Positions 17,172-25,489 of a DNA stretch of 64,000 nt are shown here, one piece after another. The stretch is taken from NCBI RefSeq assembly GCF_018130615.1, contig NZ_JAFCKB010000003.1, positions 62,001 through 126,000 of the forward strand. Direction: 5' to 3'. Made by a program: the position numbers and the translations under genes. The first letter of the stretch is position 1. Every line of letters starts with the position of its first letter. The notes below the pieces were generated by a model. It worked only from the letters and a program-made list of their open reading frames with translations, did not search any database and was not told where the DNA came from. Source of the stretch: Bradyrhizobium manausense (GTDB lineage Bacteria > Pseudomonadota > Alphaproteobacteria > Rhizobiales > Xanthobacteraceae).

Positions 17172-17244
17172 ATCCGTTTCCGATTGCCCGATTCGCTTCA
17201 TTTCTGAAAAAGCAGAGTTTTGCGGGCGTAATGTGGCAGGGGCA

Positions 17245-18174
17245 TCAGGCGCCCATCAAGGCGCCGACATGCGCCGTAACAGATTCTTTCAGTCCTTGCA
17301 GGTCGTAGCCGCCTTCGAGCACAGAAACAACGCGCCCTCCGGCAGACTTGTCGGCGAGATCCATCAGCTTGCGCGTCACCCAGGCATAATCCTCCGCGCG
17401 CAAATTCAGCGAGGCCAGCGGATCGCGGTAATGCGCATCGAAGCCTGCCGAGATGATCAGCAGTTCGGGGCTGAACTTTTCAAGCTGCGGCAAGATCAGG
17501 TTCTCGAACGCGGAGCGGAATTCCGGCCCGCCGTCCTCGGAGGCGAGTGGCGCATTGACGATGGTGTCGTGGTCGCCGCGCTCGCCCTTGGCTCCGGTGC
17601 CCGGAAACAGCGGCATCTGGTGGGTCGAGCAGTACATCACGGTCGGGTCCGACCAGAAGATGTCCTGCGTGCCGTTGCCGTGATGCACGTCGAAATCGAC
17701 GATGGCGGCGCGCTTGATGCCGTATTTGCGCTGGGCGTGCCGCGCGGCGATCGCGACATTGTCGAAGAAGCAGAAGCCCATCGGCTTGCCGATCTCGGCG
17801 TGATGGCCGGGCGGGCGCACCGCGACGAAGGCGTTGCGGTGCTCGCCATTCATCACCGCTTCGGTCGCCGCAACCGCGCCGCCGACGCCGCGCATCACCG
17901 CTTCCCACGTGCCAGGGGACATCGAGGTATCGCCGTCGATGTAGACCTGGCCGCTGGTCGGCGCGATGTGGCGCAACTCGGTGACGTAGTGCTCGTTGTG
18001 GCACAGCGTGACGAGATCGAGATCGCCCTCCGGCGCCAGGTCGCGCGCCAGGAACTGGAAACGCTCGTGCGACAACGCTTCCTCGACCGCGCGCAGGCGG
18101 TCGGGCCTTTCAGGGTGTCCCGGCGGCGTGACGTGGTCGAGGCAGGCCTTGTGGGAGAGGAGAAGCGTGCTCAT
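17245..18174 (-). CDS. Histone deacetylase family protein (acetylpolyamine/acetoin-utilisation type)
   Basis: The 309-residue protein carries the full zinc deacetylase active site: RPPGHHAE with the tandem histidines, DFDVHHGNGTQD with the zinc ligands, LIISAGFDAHYRDPL and EGGYDLQGL. Bacterial members deacetylate polyamines or other acetylated small molecules and proteins. The ATG at 18174 yields MSTLLLSHK; a longer frame to 18249 adds a basic stretch without family support. It lies 74 bp upstream of xseB on the same strand. Confidence 0.9.
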   Translation of the reverse strand: MSTLLLSHKACLDHVTPPGHPERPDRLRAVEEALSHERFQFLARDLAPEGDLDLVTLCHNEHYVTELRHIAPTSGQVYIDGDTSMSPGTWEAVMRGVGGAVAATEAVMNGEHRNAFVAVRPPGHHAEIGKPMGFCFFDNVAIAARHAQRKYGIKRAAIVDFDVHHGNGTQDIFWSDPTVMYCSTHQMPLFPGTGAKGERGDHDTIVNAPLASEDGGPEFRSAFENLILPQLEKFSPELLIISAGFDAHYRDPLASLNLRAEDYAWVTRKLMDLADKSAGGRVVSVLEGGYDLQGLKESVTAHVGALMGA

Positions 18175-18309
18175 CAGGTCGGCCTCACTGGGAACGAACT
18201 CTCGACGTCGCTTGGCGCATCCGGCGCCAAAACGCAATGCAAAATGCAATCTATGCGGTCCGCCGCGAATGGCAAAGGGCTGAGCCGTTCCGCCTCGGTT
18301 TGATCCGGA

Positions 18310-19968
18310 TCAATTCACACGCAGGATGCGGGTCGGCGGCAACGGGCCGATCGGTCCATGCGCCCTGAAGAAGGCAAACAGCGCATCGGCGTCGTAGCCG
18401 CCATATTGTGGCGAAGCGCCCTGCTTGGCGACGGTAAAACCGTCGCCGCCGACCGCGAGGTAATCGTTGAGGGTGACGCGGTAGCCGGTGGCCGGCTCGA
18501 TCGGTCTGCCGTTGAGCGTCATCTTGTCGGCCATGACGCGTTCGCCGGGCGGCTTTGATGCGTCCCAGGTGTAGCTGAACCCGTTCGATACCTGGAGAAT
18601 CCGTGGCCGCTTCGGATCGAGCCATTGCTGCTCCAGCATGTCCTTGAGCTGGCGGCCGGTGAGCGTCATGGTGACAAGGCGGTTGCGGAACGGCTGGCTC
18701 GCGAACAGTTCGCCGTAGGACACCGTGCCGTTCTCCTTCGGGATGATGTCGGTGCGAATACCGCCGGGATTGGTGATCGCGATGGCGGCGCTGCCATCCT
18801 TCTCATCCCTGGTCGCCGCAAGCTGCGCGTCGGCGATGACGTCGCCGAGCGGACTTTCGCCGGCGTCGTTCGGAACGCGCGACAGCGTTTGGGTCACCGA
18901 TCCGGCCGGCCGGTTGGCGATCGGCGCGGAGAGCTTGTCATAGGCGTCGATCAGCGCGGTCTGCTCGGGATCCCTGGCCAGCGAGGCGTTGGCGACGATG
19001 ACGTTCTCGCCCCTGGCGCCGACGATGTCGCGTGTTGCCGGATCGAGCTTGAGGTCGATCGCGGTAACGAGCGTGCCGTATTTGTCGCCGCTGGTGACGA
19101 GTCTGCCGTCGATCTGGCAAACATAGGCGCGATGGGTGTGGCCGCTGACCACGACGTCGACGGCGCGGTCGAATTTCTTGACGATATCGACGATTGGTCC
19201 CGTGATATCAGGGCACTCGTTGTAGTCTCCGGCCGGCTCGCCGCCCTGGTGGATCAGGACCACGATCGCCTCGACGCCCTGCGCCTTCAGTTGCGGTACC
19301 AGCGCGTTCACGGTCTCGGCCTCGTCGCGGAATTCGAGCCCGGCAACGCCTGATGGAGAGACGATGCCGGCCGTTTCCTTCAAGGTCAGCCCGATGAAGG
19401 CGACGGGGATGCCCTCGAACTCCCTGATCTCATAGGGCGGCAAAATGCTCTTGCCTGTCGCGGTCTCGACGGTGGACGCCGCGAGATAGTGGAATTTTGC
19501 TCCAGTGAAGGAATGCGGTCCCTGGCATCCGTCCTCCGGATGACAGCCGCCGTTCTGCATCCTGAGCAGCTCGGTCTTGCCCTCGTCGAACTCGTGATTG
19601 CCGACCGAGGTGATCGCAAGCCCCATCATCGACAGCGATTCGACCGACGGCTCGTCGTGAAACATCGCCGACAAAAACGGGCTCGCCCCGATCAGATCGC
19701 CGGCAGCAACGAAGATCGTGTTCTTGTGGCCCTCGCTCAATTGCTTGACCAGCGTCGCCATGTACTCGGCGCCACCGGCAGCCACCATCACCTTCCTGCT
19801 CTTGTCTTCAGGATCATTGATGCGGATGCCACCCGGCGGCGGGCGGAGATTGCCGTGAAAATCGTTGATCGCGAGAATGCGCAGCTCGACGGGGGCCGCG
19901 CTTTGGGCTGCGGCGGGCAGGGCGGCGAGTGCGAGTGAAAGTGCGGCAAGGATGGGCTGGTATCGCAT
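18310..19968 (-). CDS. Periplasmic bifunctional metallophosphatase/5'-nucleotidase
   Basis: A signal peptide (cleavage near AAAQSA) leads into a 552-residue UshA/5'-nucleotidase-type protein. The N-terminal calcineurin-like metal site is intact: INDFHGN, GDLIGASPF, GNHEFDEG and SGHTHRAYV. The C-terminal nucleotide-specificity domain includes ITNPGGIRTDI and SYTWDASKP, the substrate-stacking region. It should hydrolyse nucleotides or related phosphoesters in the periplasm for phosphate or nucleoside salvage. No phosphate-box was recognised upstream. Confidence 0.9.
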   Translation of the reverse strand: MRYQPILAALSLALAALPAAAQSAAPVELRILAINDFHGNLRPPPGGIRINDPEDKSRKVMVAAGGAEYMATLVKQLSEGHKNTIFVAAGDLIGASPFLSAMFHDEPSVESLSMMGLAITSVGNHEFDEGKTELLRMQNGGCHPEDGCQGPHSFTGAKFHYLAASTVETATGKSILPPYEIREFEGIPVAFIGLTLKETAGIVSPSGVAGLEFRDEAETVNALVPQLKAQGVEAIVVLIHQGGEPAGDYNECPDITGPIVDIVKKFDRAVDVVVSGHTHRAYVCQIDGRLVTSGDKYGTLVTAIDLKLDPATRDIVGARGENVIVANASLARDPEQTALIDAYDKLSAPIANRPAGSVTQTLSRVPNDAGESPLGDVIADAQLAATRDEKDGSAAIAITNPGGIRTDIIPKENGTVSYGELFASQPFRNRLVTMTLTGRQLKDMLEQQWLDPKRPRILQVSNGFSYTWDASKPPGERVMADKMTLNGRPIEPATGYRVTLNDYLAVGGDGFTVAKQGASPQYGGYDADALFAFFRAHGPIGPLPPTRILRVN

Positions 19969-20016
19969 GGAACCAGACTAGACGTTCCAGGCGAGGATTT
20001 CACGAAAGTTCTCGCT

Positions 20017-20052
20017 GTCATTCTGGGCTCGCGGCGCGCGCCCCGGAATGAC
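20017..20052. repeat. Short palindromic repeat related to that at 1781-1860
   Basis: Arms GTCATTCTGGG (20017-20027) and CCCGGAATGAC (20042-20052) pair with one wobble around a GC-rich loop. The arms match those of the 1781-1860 repeat. It lies between the start of the 5'-nucleotidase gene and the end of the crotonase gene. Confidence 0.65.
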
Positions 20053-20055
20053 GGC

Positions 20056-20814
20056 CTACCGCTTCTTCCGATTCGCGAACGCATTGAACGCGGCAACGGC
20101 ATCGTCGGATTTCAACCGCTCGCCGAACAGATGGGCCTCCTGGTCGACGCGGCGGGTGAGCTCTTCGGGCGCGGCGCGCAGCAATTTGCGCGAGGTTGCG
20201 ACCGCTTCGGCCGGCAGCCGGCAGATTTCGCGCGCCACCTTGCGCGCCTCGACCTCGGTATGTCCCGGCGAGACCACGCTGTTGACGAAGCCGGCGGCGT
20301 GCGCCTCGGCGGCGGTAAACGTGCGCCCCATCACCAGCATCGCGAAGGCGCGCTGATAGCCCATCGTGTTCGGCATCAACAGGCTGGAGGCCCCGACCGG
20401 CACGAGGCCGAGATGAATATAGGGTGCGGAGAAAGTCGCAGCATTCGAGGCGAGCACGTAGTCGCAGTGGAACAGCATCACTGTGCCCATGCCGATCGAG
20501 GCGCCGTCCACGGCCGCAATGATCGGCTTGGTGTTGAGAGCGAGCGAATAGAGAAACTTGACTCCGTCCGATAGTGTTTCCGGGCGTGACGTGTCGGCGT
20601 GCAGGAAATCGTCGATGTCGTCACCGGCCGTGAACACGCCTGAGCCTCCGGTGACGATCATGCAGCGGATATCGGGATTGTTCTGCGCGGTATCGATCGC
20701 GCGGCTCATCTCCCGATACATGACCTGGGTGATCGCGTTTTTCTTGCTCGGGCGGCGCAGGGTGATGATGCGCGTTCCACGCTCTTCGGTGACGACGATA
20801 TTGCCGTTCGGCAT
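20056..20814 (-). CDS. Enoyl-CoA hydratase/isomerase (crotonase) family protein, atypical active site
   Basis: The 252-residue protein has the crotonase fold with the oxyanion-hole segments VFTAGDDIDDF and DGASIGMGTVMLF. The region where hydratases or isomerases keep a catalytic glutamate reads YIHLGLVPVGASSLLMP, with Val where isomerase-type members have Glu (usually VPEGASS). The catalytic activity is therefore uncertain. GGGAG lies 5 bp before the ATG at 20814; the frame extends upstream to 21042 but that part is arginine-rich and unlike the family. Confidence 0.85.
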   Translation of the reverse strand: MPNGNIVVTEERGTRIITLRRPSKKNAITQVMYREMSRAIDTAQNNPDIRCMIVTGGSGVFTAGDDIDDFLHADTSRPETLSDGVKFLYSLALNTKPIIAAVDGASIGMGTVMLFHCDYVLASNAATFSAPYIHLGLVPVGASSLLMPNTMGYQRAFAMLVMGRTFTAAEAHAAGFVNSVVSPGHTEVEARKVAREICRLPAEAVATSRKLLRAAPEELTRRVDQEAHLFGERLKSDDAVAAFNAFANRKKR

Positions 20815-20979
20815 GGAGCACTCCCTGCGGCCGCCGCGGCGCCTGCCATCGGCGAGTCTTGCTGGAGGCAGCCTACATGATCTCACAGAGGAGCCAATGC
20901 TGCGGTTCAACCATTTCGGCCGCGACGCAGGTGAGCGGTTGCATGACACCCGCCCCATGGCTGGATTGCCCGGGGAACT

Positions 20980-21001
20980 GTGACGCGAACGGGCGTCACA
21001 T
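20980..21001. promoter_or_regulatory. Inverted repeat TGTGACG-N8-CGTCACA in a divergent promoter region
   Basis: Perfect 7-bp arms at 20980-20986 and 20995-21001 lie between the divergent crotonase and MFS genes. The 299-bp gap also holds a GntR-like TTGGATACAA at 21034-21043. The arm spacing differs from a CRP site (N12 between TGTGA and TCACA rather than N6), so another dimeric regulator is more likely. No promoter elements are certain. Confidence 0.4.
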
Positions 21002-21113
21002 CTCCAGCGATGCTCTTTGCGCATTGCAACAATTGGATACAACGTTTCATTTGAAAAACCGGTGGTTGTGCGGCACGATCAGCCGTCTCGTTCCATTAGG
21101 CCATACTCGATCG

Positions 21114-22349
21114 ATGATTGCCGCAACGGGCGTTGACGAATCCTCGCTGCACTATCGTGGCTGGCGCGTGGTGCTGGCCTGTTTCCTGATGGCCTTCTTC
21201 ATGTTCGGCTTCGGCCTCTACGGCCAGGGCGTCTATCTGGCCGAGCTCCAGCGTGCCCATGGCTGGCCGGGCACGCTGGTATCCGCGGCCAGCACATTCT
21301 CGTTTCTGCTGAGCTCGGTCCTCGTCGTCTTCACCGATGATCTGCTTGCCCGGATCGGGTTGCGAGCGCTGATCCTGTGCGGACTGTCGGCGCTCGGCGC
21401 ATCGACCGCGCTGCTGGGAGTGATGCAGGCGCCCTGGCAGCTCTATGTCGCCTATGCGCTGATGTCGGTCGGCTGGACCGGCATGGGCACGGTGGTGATC
21501 GCCACCGTTCTGAATTCCTGGTTCGCGCGGAGGCGCGGGCTCGCGCTCAGTCTCGCCTTCAACGGCGCTACTTGCGGCGGCATCATCCTCGTTCCGGTCC
21601 TGCTGGCGCTGAGCAGCAGCCTCGGCTTTCGCTCCGCGATGCTGATGGCCACCGTCGTGATGGTGGTCCTGGTGCTGCCGGTGGTCGTCGTCTTCACCGG
21701 TTGGCCGGTCGACGCGTCGCTGAATCCGGCCGGAAGTACGTCCCGCGGCGGCGAGGCCGTGCGTCATTCGCGGAAGGAGCTGCTCGCCAACGCGCCGTTC
21801 TGGACCATGGTGCTGCCGATCGCGATCGCGCTGTTGGCGCAGATGGGATTCATCATCCACCAGGTGACGTTTCTCGAACCGCTGATCGGCCGCGCCAGCG
21901 CAGGCCTCGCGGTGACCCTGATGGCGGCGATGGCGGTGGTCGGACGGCTGTCGCTCGGCCTGTTCGTCGACCGGCTCGATCCGCGGCTTGCTTGCGCCGC
22001 GTCGATGACGAGCCAGGCGGCGGCGTTGCTCGTTCTCCTGCAAAGCCACAGCCCGACCGTGCTGCTTATCTGCTGCGCCGTTTACGGCTTCTCGATCGGC
22101 AACATGATCACGTTTCCACCCCTGATCATCCAGCGCGAGATCGGCAGCACGGCCTTCGCGGCCGCGATGGGGCTGGGGACCTCGATCAGCGGCATCGTCA
22201 GCGCGTTCGGCCCCGGCATCGTCGGCCTCGTGCGCAGCGTGAGCGGCGACTACACCATGGCGTTCGCGATGTGCGTGGTGCTGGATGTCGTCGCCGCCGG
22301 CGTCGTGCTGTGGCGGCCGGGCAAACGGGTGAAGGTCGTGGCGTCGTAA
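21114..22349 (+). CDS. MFS transporter (monocarboxylate-porter/oxalate-formate antiporter type)
   Basis: The 411-residue protein has 12 predicted hydrophobic helices. The beginning GWRVVLACFLMAFFMFGFG followed by the VYLAELQRAHGW loop is characteristic of the MCT/OFA-like branch of MFS; SWFARRRGLALSLAFNGATCGG is the central signature loop. Candidate substrates are monocarboxylates, unproven. Start at ATG 21114 is chosen because the frame upstream does not resemble protein. It is divergent from the crotonase gene. Confidence 0.85.
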   Translation: MIAATGVDESSLHYRGWRVVLACFLMAFFMFGFGLYGQGVYLAELQRAHGWPGTLVSAASTFSFLLSSVLVVFTDDLLARIGLRALILCGLSALGASTALLGVMQAPWQLYVAYALMSVGWTGMGTVVIATVLNSWFARRRGLALSLAFNGATCGGIILVPVLLALSSSLGFRSAMLMATVVMVVLVLPVVVVFTGWPVDASLNPAGSTSRGGEAVRHSRKELLANAPFWTMVLPIAIALLAQMGFIIHQVTFLEPLIGRASAGLAVTLMAAMAVVGRLSLGLFVDRLDPRLACAASMTSQAAALLVLLQSHSPTVLLICCAVYGFSIGNMITFPPLIIQREIGSTAFAAAMGLGTSISGIVSAFGPGIVGLVRSVSGDYTMAFAMCVVLDVVAAGVVLWRPGKRVKVVAS

Positions 22350-22368
22350 GCCCGGATGGATCCAAATA

Positions 22369-22405
22369 TTCGGTGTCGTCCCGGCCTTGGCCGGACGACA
22401 CTGAA
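22369..22405. repeat. Short palindromic repeat after the MFS gene
   Basis: The 37-bp hairpin has arms TTCGGTGTCGTCCCGGCC and GGCCGGACGACACTGAA around TT, with one mismatch and one bulge. It lies between the convergent MFS and acyl-CoA dehydrogenase genes and could end both transcripts. Its arms differ from the 1781-1860 family, so it is a second repeat type (GTCGTCCCGGCC-type), also of dispersed REP-like appearance. Confidence 0.65.
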
Positions 22406-22429
22406 TGTGCAGCCGGCAACGAGCCCATC

Positions 22430-24208
22430 TTACCCCAGCAACACCGCGTCCGCCGCTGCGACCGACTCCGCGCTTTCCGTCACGGTGCGCTCGAGCGCGC
22501 CAGCCTGCACGGTGATGTTTTCCGCAAAGAAGCGCGCGAGCGAGACGTGGCGGGCGGCCTCGGGATTGCCGTCGGCTTTGGCGGCGAGCGCCTCGGAGGC
22601 CAGCATGCAGCCGCCGAGCGTGGCGCCGAACTGCTGCAAATACGGTGTCGCGCCGGCGAGTGCCTCGTTCGGCGCGGAGGTGACGCGCTCCAGCAACCAC
22701 TTGCTGCTGCGCGTCAGCGCTTCCAGCGCCTCGCGCAATTTTGCGCCGGTGGTGCCGAAGGCGGGGTCGTTGGAGGCCTCGACCTGTTTGACGGTAGCCG
22801 CGAGCTCCTCGATCAGCGCCCACACCGACGCGCCACCATTGGCCGCCAGCTTGCGTGTGACGAGGTCGATCGCCTGGATGCCGTTGGTGCCCTCATAGAT
22901 CGCGGTGATGCGGGCATCGCGATAGTGCTGCGCCGCGCCGGTTTCCTCGATGAAGCCCATGCCGCCATGCACCTGCACCCCGAGATAGGCGACCTCGTTG
23001 CCGATATCGGTGGAATAGCCTTTGGCCATCGGTGTCAGCAGCGCCGCGCGTGCGGCTGCATCGGCGCGCACCTTCGGGTCCTTTGCGCGTAAGGAGACGT
23101 CGAGCGCGACTGCGGTCGCATAGCAGATGGTGCGAGCGGCCGCCGTCTGCGCGCGCATCCGCATCAACATGCGCTTGACGTCGGGATGCACGAAGATCGC
23201 GTCCGAGCCGTCGCCCTTCTTGCCGACGGCGCGGCCCTGCCGGCGCTCCTGCGCGTAGGCCAGGGCCTGCTGATAGGCGCGATCGGCTACGCCGACGCCC
23301 TCCAGGCCGACGCCGAGGCGGGCCTGGTTCATCATCGTGAACATGCAGCGCATGCCCTGGTTCTCTTCGCCGATCAGGAACCCGATCGCGCCGCCATGAT
23401 CGCCCATGGTCATGGTGCAGGTCGGCGAAGCATGCATGCCGAGCTTGTGCTCGACGCCCGAGGCAAAGATGTCGTTGCGCGCGCCGAGCGAGCCGTCGGC
23501 GTTGACCATGAATTTCGGCACCAGGAACAGCGAGATCCCCTTGGTGCCGGCCGGAGCATCCGGCAGCCGCGCCAGCACGAAATGCACGATGTTGTCGGTC
23601 ATGTCGTGCTCGCCATAGGTGATGAAGATCTTCGTCCCCTTGATGCGATAGGTGCCGTCGCCCTGCTTTTCGGCGCGGGTGCGCAGCGCCCCGACATCGG
23701 AGCCGGCTTGCGGCTCGGTGAGCTGCATCGTGCCGGTCCATTCGCCGGAGACCAGCTTTTCGAGATAGATCGTCTTGAGCTCATCGTTGCCATGCGCGTC
23801 CAGCGCCTCGATCGCGGAGGCCGTCAGCAGCGGGCAAAGGCCGAAGGCGACGTTGGCGGCACTCCAGATCTCGGTGCAGGCGGCGTTGATGGCGAGCGGC
23901 AGGCCCTGGCCGCCGAAATCCTCAGGTCCCGAGACCGCATTCCAGCCGCCCTCGATCCAGCGCCTGTAGGCATCCGGCCAGCCCGGCGCGGTCGTGACCT
24001 TGCCGGCGTCGAGCTTGATGCCGTGCTCGTCGCCGACCTTGTTGAGCGGCGCCAGCACGTCGGTCGCGAACTTGCCGGCTTCCTCCAGCACGGCGGCCGC
24101 GATATCCGCGTCGAAATCGCCATAATGGCCGGCTTCCACGGCGGCCTTGAGGCCAGCGCCGTGGTTGAGCGACAGCAGCATGTCAGAGATCGGCGCGCGG
24201 TAGGTCAT
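22430..24208 (-). CDS. Acyl-CoA dehydrogenase with C-terminal extension (DmdC/FadE5-like)
   Basis: The 592-residue length and N-terminal helix (MTYRAPISDMLLSLNHGAG) mark the large acyl-CoA dehydrogenase class with an extra C-terminal domain, annotated as 3-methylmercaptopropionyl-CoA dehydrogenase or broad FadE. FAD/substrate motifs are MQLTEPQAGSDVGALRTRA and IFITYGEHD; the catalytic-glutamate loop is AIYEGTNGIQAIDL. It oxidises acyl-CoA to enoyl-CoA with an electron-transfer flavoprotein. GGGAG lies 7 bp before the ATG. The precise acyl chain is unknown. Confidence 0.92.
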   Translation of the reverse strand: MTYRAPISDMLLSLNHGAGLKAAVEAGHYGDFDADIAAAVLEEAGKFATDVLAPLNKVGDEHGIKLDAGKVTTAPGWPDAYRRWIEGGWNAVSGPEDFGGQGLPLAINAACTEIWSAANVAFGLCPLLTASAIEALDAHGNDELKTIYLEKLVSGEWTGTMQLTEPQAGSDVGALRTRAEKQGDGTYRIKGTKIFITYGEHDMTDNIVHFVLARLPDAPAGTKGISLFLVPKFMVNADGSLGARNDIFASGVEHKLGMHASPTCTMTMGDHGGAIGFLIGEENQGMRCMFTMMNQARLGVGLEGVGVADRAYQQALAYAQERRQGRAVGKKGDGSDAIFVHPDVKRMLMRMRAQTAAARTICYATAVALDVSLRAKDPKVRADAAARAALLTPMAKGYSTDIGNEVAYLGVQVHGGMGFIEETGAAQHYRDARITAIYEGTNGIQAIDLVTRKLAANGGASVWALIEELAATVKQVEASNDPAFGTTGAKLREALEALTRSSKWLLERVTSAPNEALAGATPYLQQFGATLGGCMLASEALAAKADGNPEAARHVSLARFFAENITVQAGALERTVTESAESVAAADAVLLG

Positions 24209-24449
24209 GGCTCACTCCCGAAGACAGGTTTGGCGCCGTATTCCCATGAAACGCCGGAGGTCTCAATGGCCGGGAGGGGCGGGACCGGACCGGGATCTGG
24301 CTTATAATAGAGTGGGACCACGCCATATCCCGGCCTGTGGTATTTTGCCTCTCCAGGCGGTTGAAATGCCCCGCCGCTCCCTATAGACCGGCTGCGACTG
24401 GAGGGAATCTGCGGTAGTCGGGTCTTCCGCCATTTCTCCCGTCACCTGA

Positions 24450-24524
24450 TGGGGCGTAGCCAAGCGGTAAGGCAGCGGATTTTGATTCCGCCATTCGGAG
24501 GTTCGATCCCTCCCGCCCCAGCCA
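24450..24524 (+). tRNA. tRNA-Gln (anticodon TTG), with encoded CCA
   Basis: The cloverleaf folds completely: acceptor arms TGGGGCG (24450-24456) and CGCCCCA (24514-24520), anticodon stem GCGGA/TCCGC (24475-24479 / 24487-24491) with loop TTTTGAT and anticodon TTG at 24482-24484, and T-arm GGAGGTTCGATCCCTCC. Discriminator G at 24521 is followed by genomic CCA. It stands alone between the acyl-CoA dehydrogenase start and the following minus-strand gene. Confidence 0.97.
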
Positions 24525-24587
24525 GCAGCGCCGCTTGTTCCCCGAAGCGCGGAAAATCTGTGCGGGGCAAGGATCTGAGGGACCGTC

Positions 24588-24887
24588 TCAGGTTATTCGT
24601 TCGATATGAGCGCGGATCGCGTGCCGTTCGGCATCGATCCAGCCGTGCTCGCGGGCCTTGTCGACCATCTCGGCAAAACGCTGATCCCAGCTGGCATCAT
24701 CAGGGCGTCCTGCCAGCGTGGGGACCAGGTCAACCGAGACGAGCGCGTCACGATCGTCGAGCAGCGTGATCCCCGGCCAGGCCAGCGTTCCGGACCCGAC
24801 ATCGGCGTGCAGCACCAGCTTGAACCTGCGGAAGTCGAGCGGCTCGCTGAGCCGGACGATGCCGCCGTCGAAACATTCGATGATCAC
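24588..24887 (-). CDS. Conserved-looking hypothetical protein, 99 aa
   Basis: I do not recognise the family. The protein is acidic, soluble, without signal peptide or membrane helix; it has alternating strands (MIIECFDGGIVRLSEPLDF, FKLVLHADVGSG) followed by a helical C-terminus ending HIERIT. Composition and codon use agree with neighbours, so it is probably real. It lies 57 bp downstream of the flavin reductase gene on the same strand and could be the last gene of that unit. Confidence 0.6.
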   Translation of the reverse strand: MIIECFDGGIVRLSEPLDFRRFKLVLHADVGSGTLAWPGITLLDDRDALVSVDLVPTLAGRPDDASWDQRFAEMVDKAREHGWIDAERHAIRAHIERIT

Positions 24888-24944
24888 GCCGCCGCTCCTG
24901 TTCTGGCTCCCTGGCGATTCCGGTCCGGCGCCATCGCAGGCCGG

Positions 24945-25460
24945 CTATGCCTGCGGCAAGGCGCGCAGCGCGCCCTGAAAATTGACAAGAGGATCGCCAT
25001 TGCCGCCGCGGGTGGCCACGATCCTGCCGATGAAGAGACCGTGTGTGCCGACCATCTGGTGATGATGCAGCACGCATTCCAGCGTGCCGATCGCGGGTTC
25101 AAGCAATGGCACGTCGAGAATGCCTTGCTCCCACGCTGCCGTCGCGAAGCGGTCGATGCCTTTGGCGCCGCCGGCGAAACGCAGCGCCAGATCCTCTTGC
25201 CCACTGCCGAGGAGACTGATCCCGAAGCAGCCATTGGCGAGAATGGCGGCATGCGTTTCGGAGCTCTTATTGACACCGACGAGCAGACAGGGTGGCTCCA
25301 TGCACAGCGAGGTGACGGAGCTCACCGTCAGCCCGCGCCGCATCGCCTGCGTCCCCGTCGCCACGATCGCGACGCCGCTCGCCAGGTTGCGCATGGCCAG
25401 CCGGAATTCGGCGGCTTCGACTGAGCGGAAATCGGTCATTTGAGACATCTGACATCCCAT
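24945..25460 (-). CDS. Flavin reductase family protein (reductase component of a two-component monooxygenase)
   Basis: The 171-residue protein matches the FMN-binding split-barrel flavin reductases (HpaC/DIM6-NTAB type): FRLAMRNLASGVAIVATG, RGLTVSSVTSLCMEPPCLLV and FGISLLGSGQEDLALRFAG. It supplies reduced FMN to a partner oxygenase, here almost surely the LLM-class enzyme encoded 29 bp upstream. GGAGG 6 bp before ATG 25460 fixes the start; the upstream extension to 25583 overlaps the partner gene and is not used. Confidence 0.9.
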   Translation of the reverse strand: MGCQMSQMTDFRSVEAAEFRLAMRNLASGVAIVATGTQAMRRGLTVSSVTSLCMEPPCLLVGVNKSSETHAAILANGCFGISLLGSGQEDLALRFAGGAKGIDRFATAAWEQGILDVPLLEPAIGTLECVLHHHQMVGTHGLFIGRIVATRGGNGDPLVNFQGALRALPQA

Positions 25461-25489
25461 GACGTACCTCCTGGCTCGGCGGGGCTGCG

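Noticed and set aside
20980-21001. A CRP site like those of the peptide genes
   Set aside because: The TGTGA and TCACA arms are 12 bp apart instead of 6, so it does not fit CRP geometry.
24450-24524. An integration (att) site at the tRNA-Gln gene
   Set aside because: No integrase gene and no repeat of the tRNA 3' end were seen downstream.
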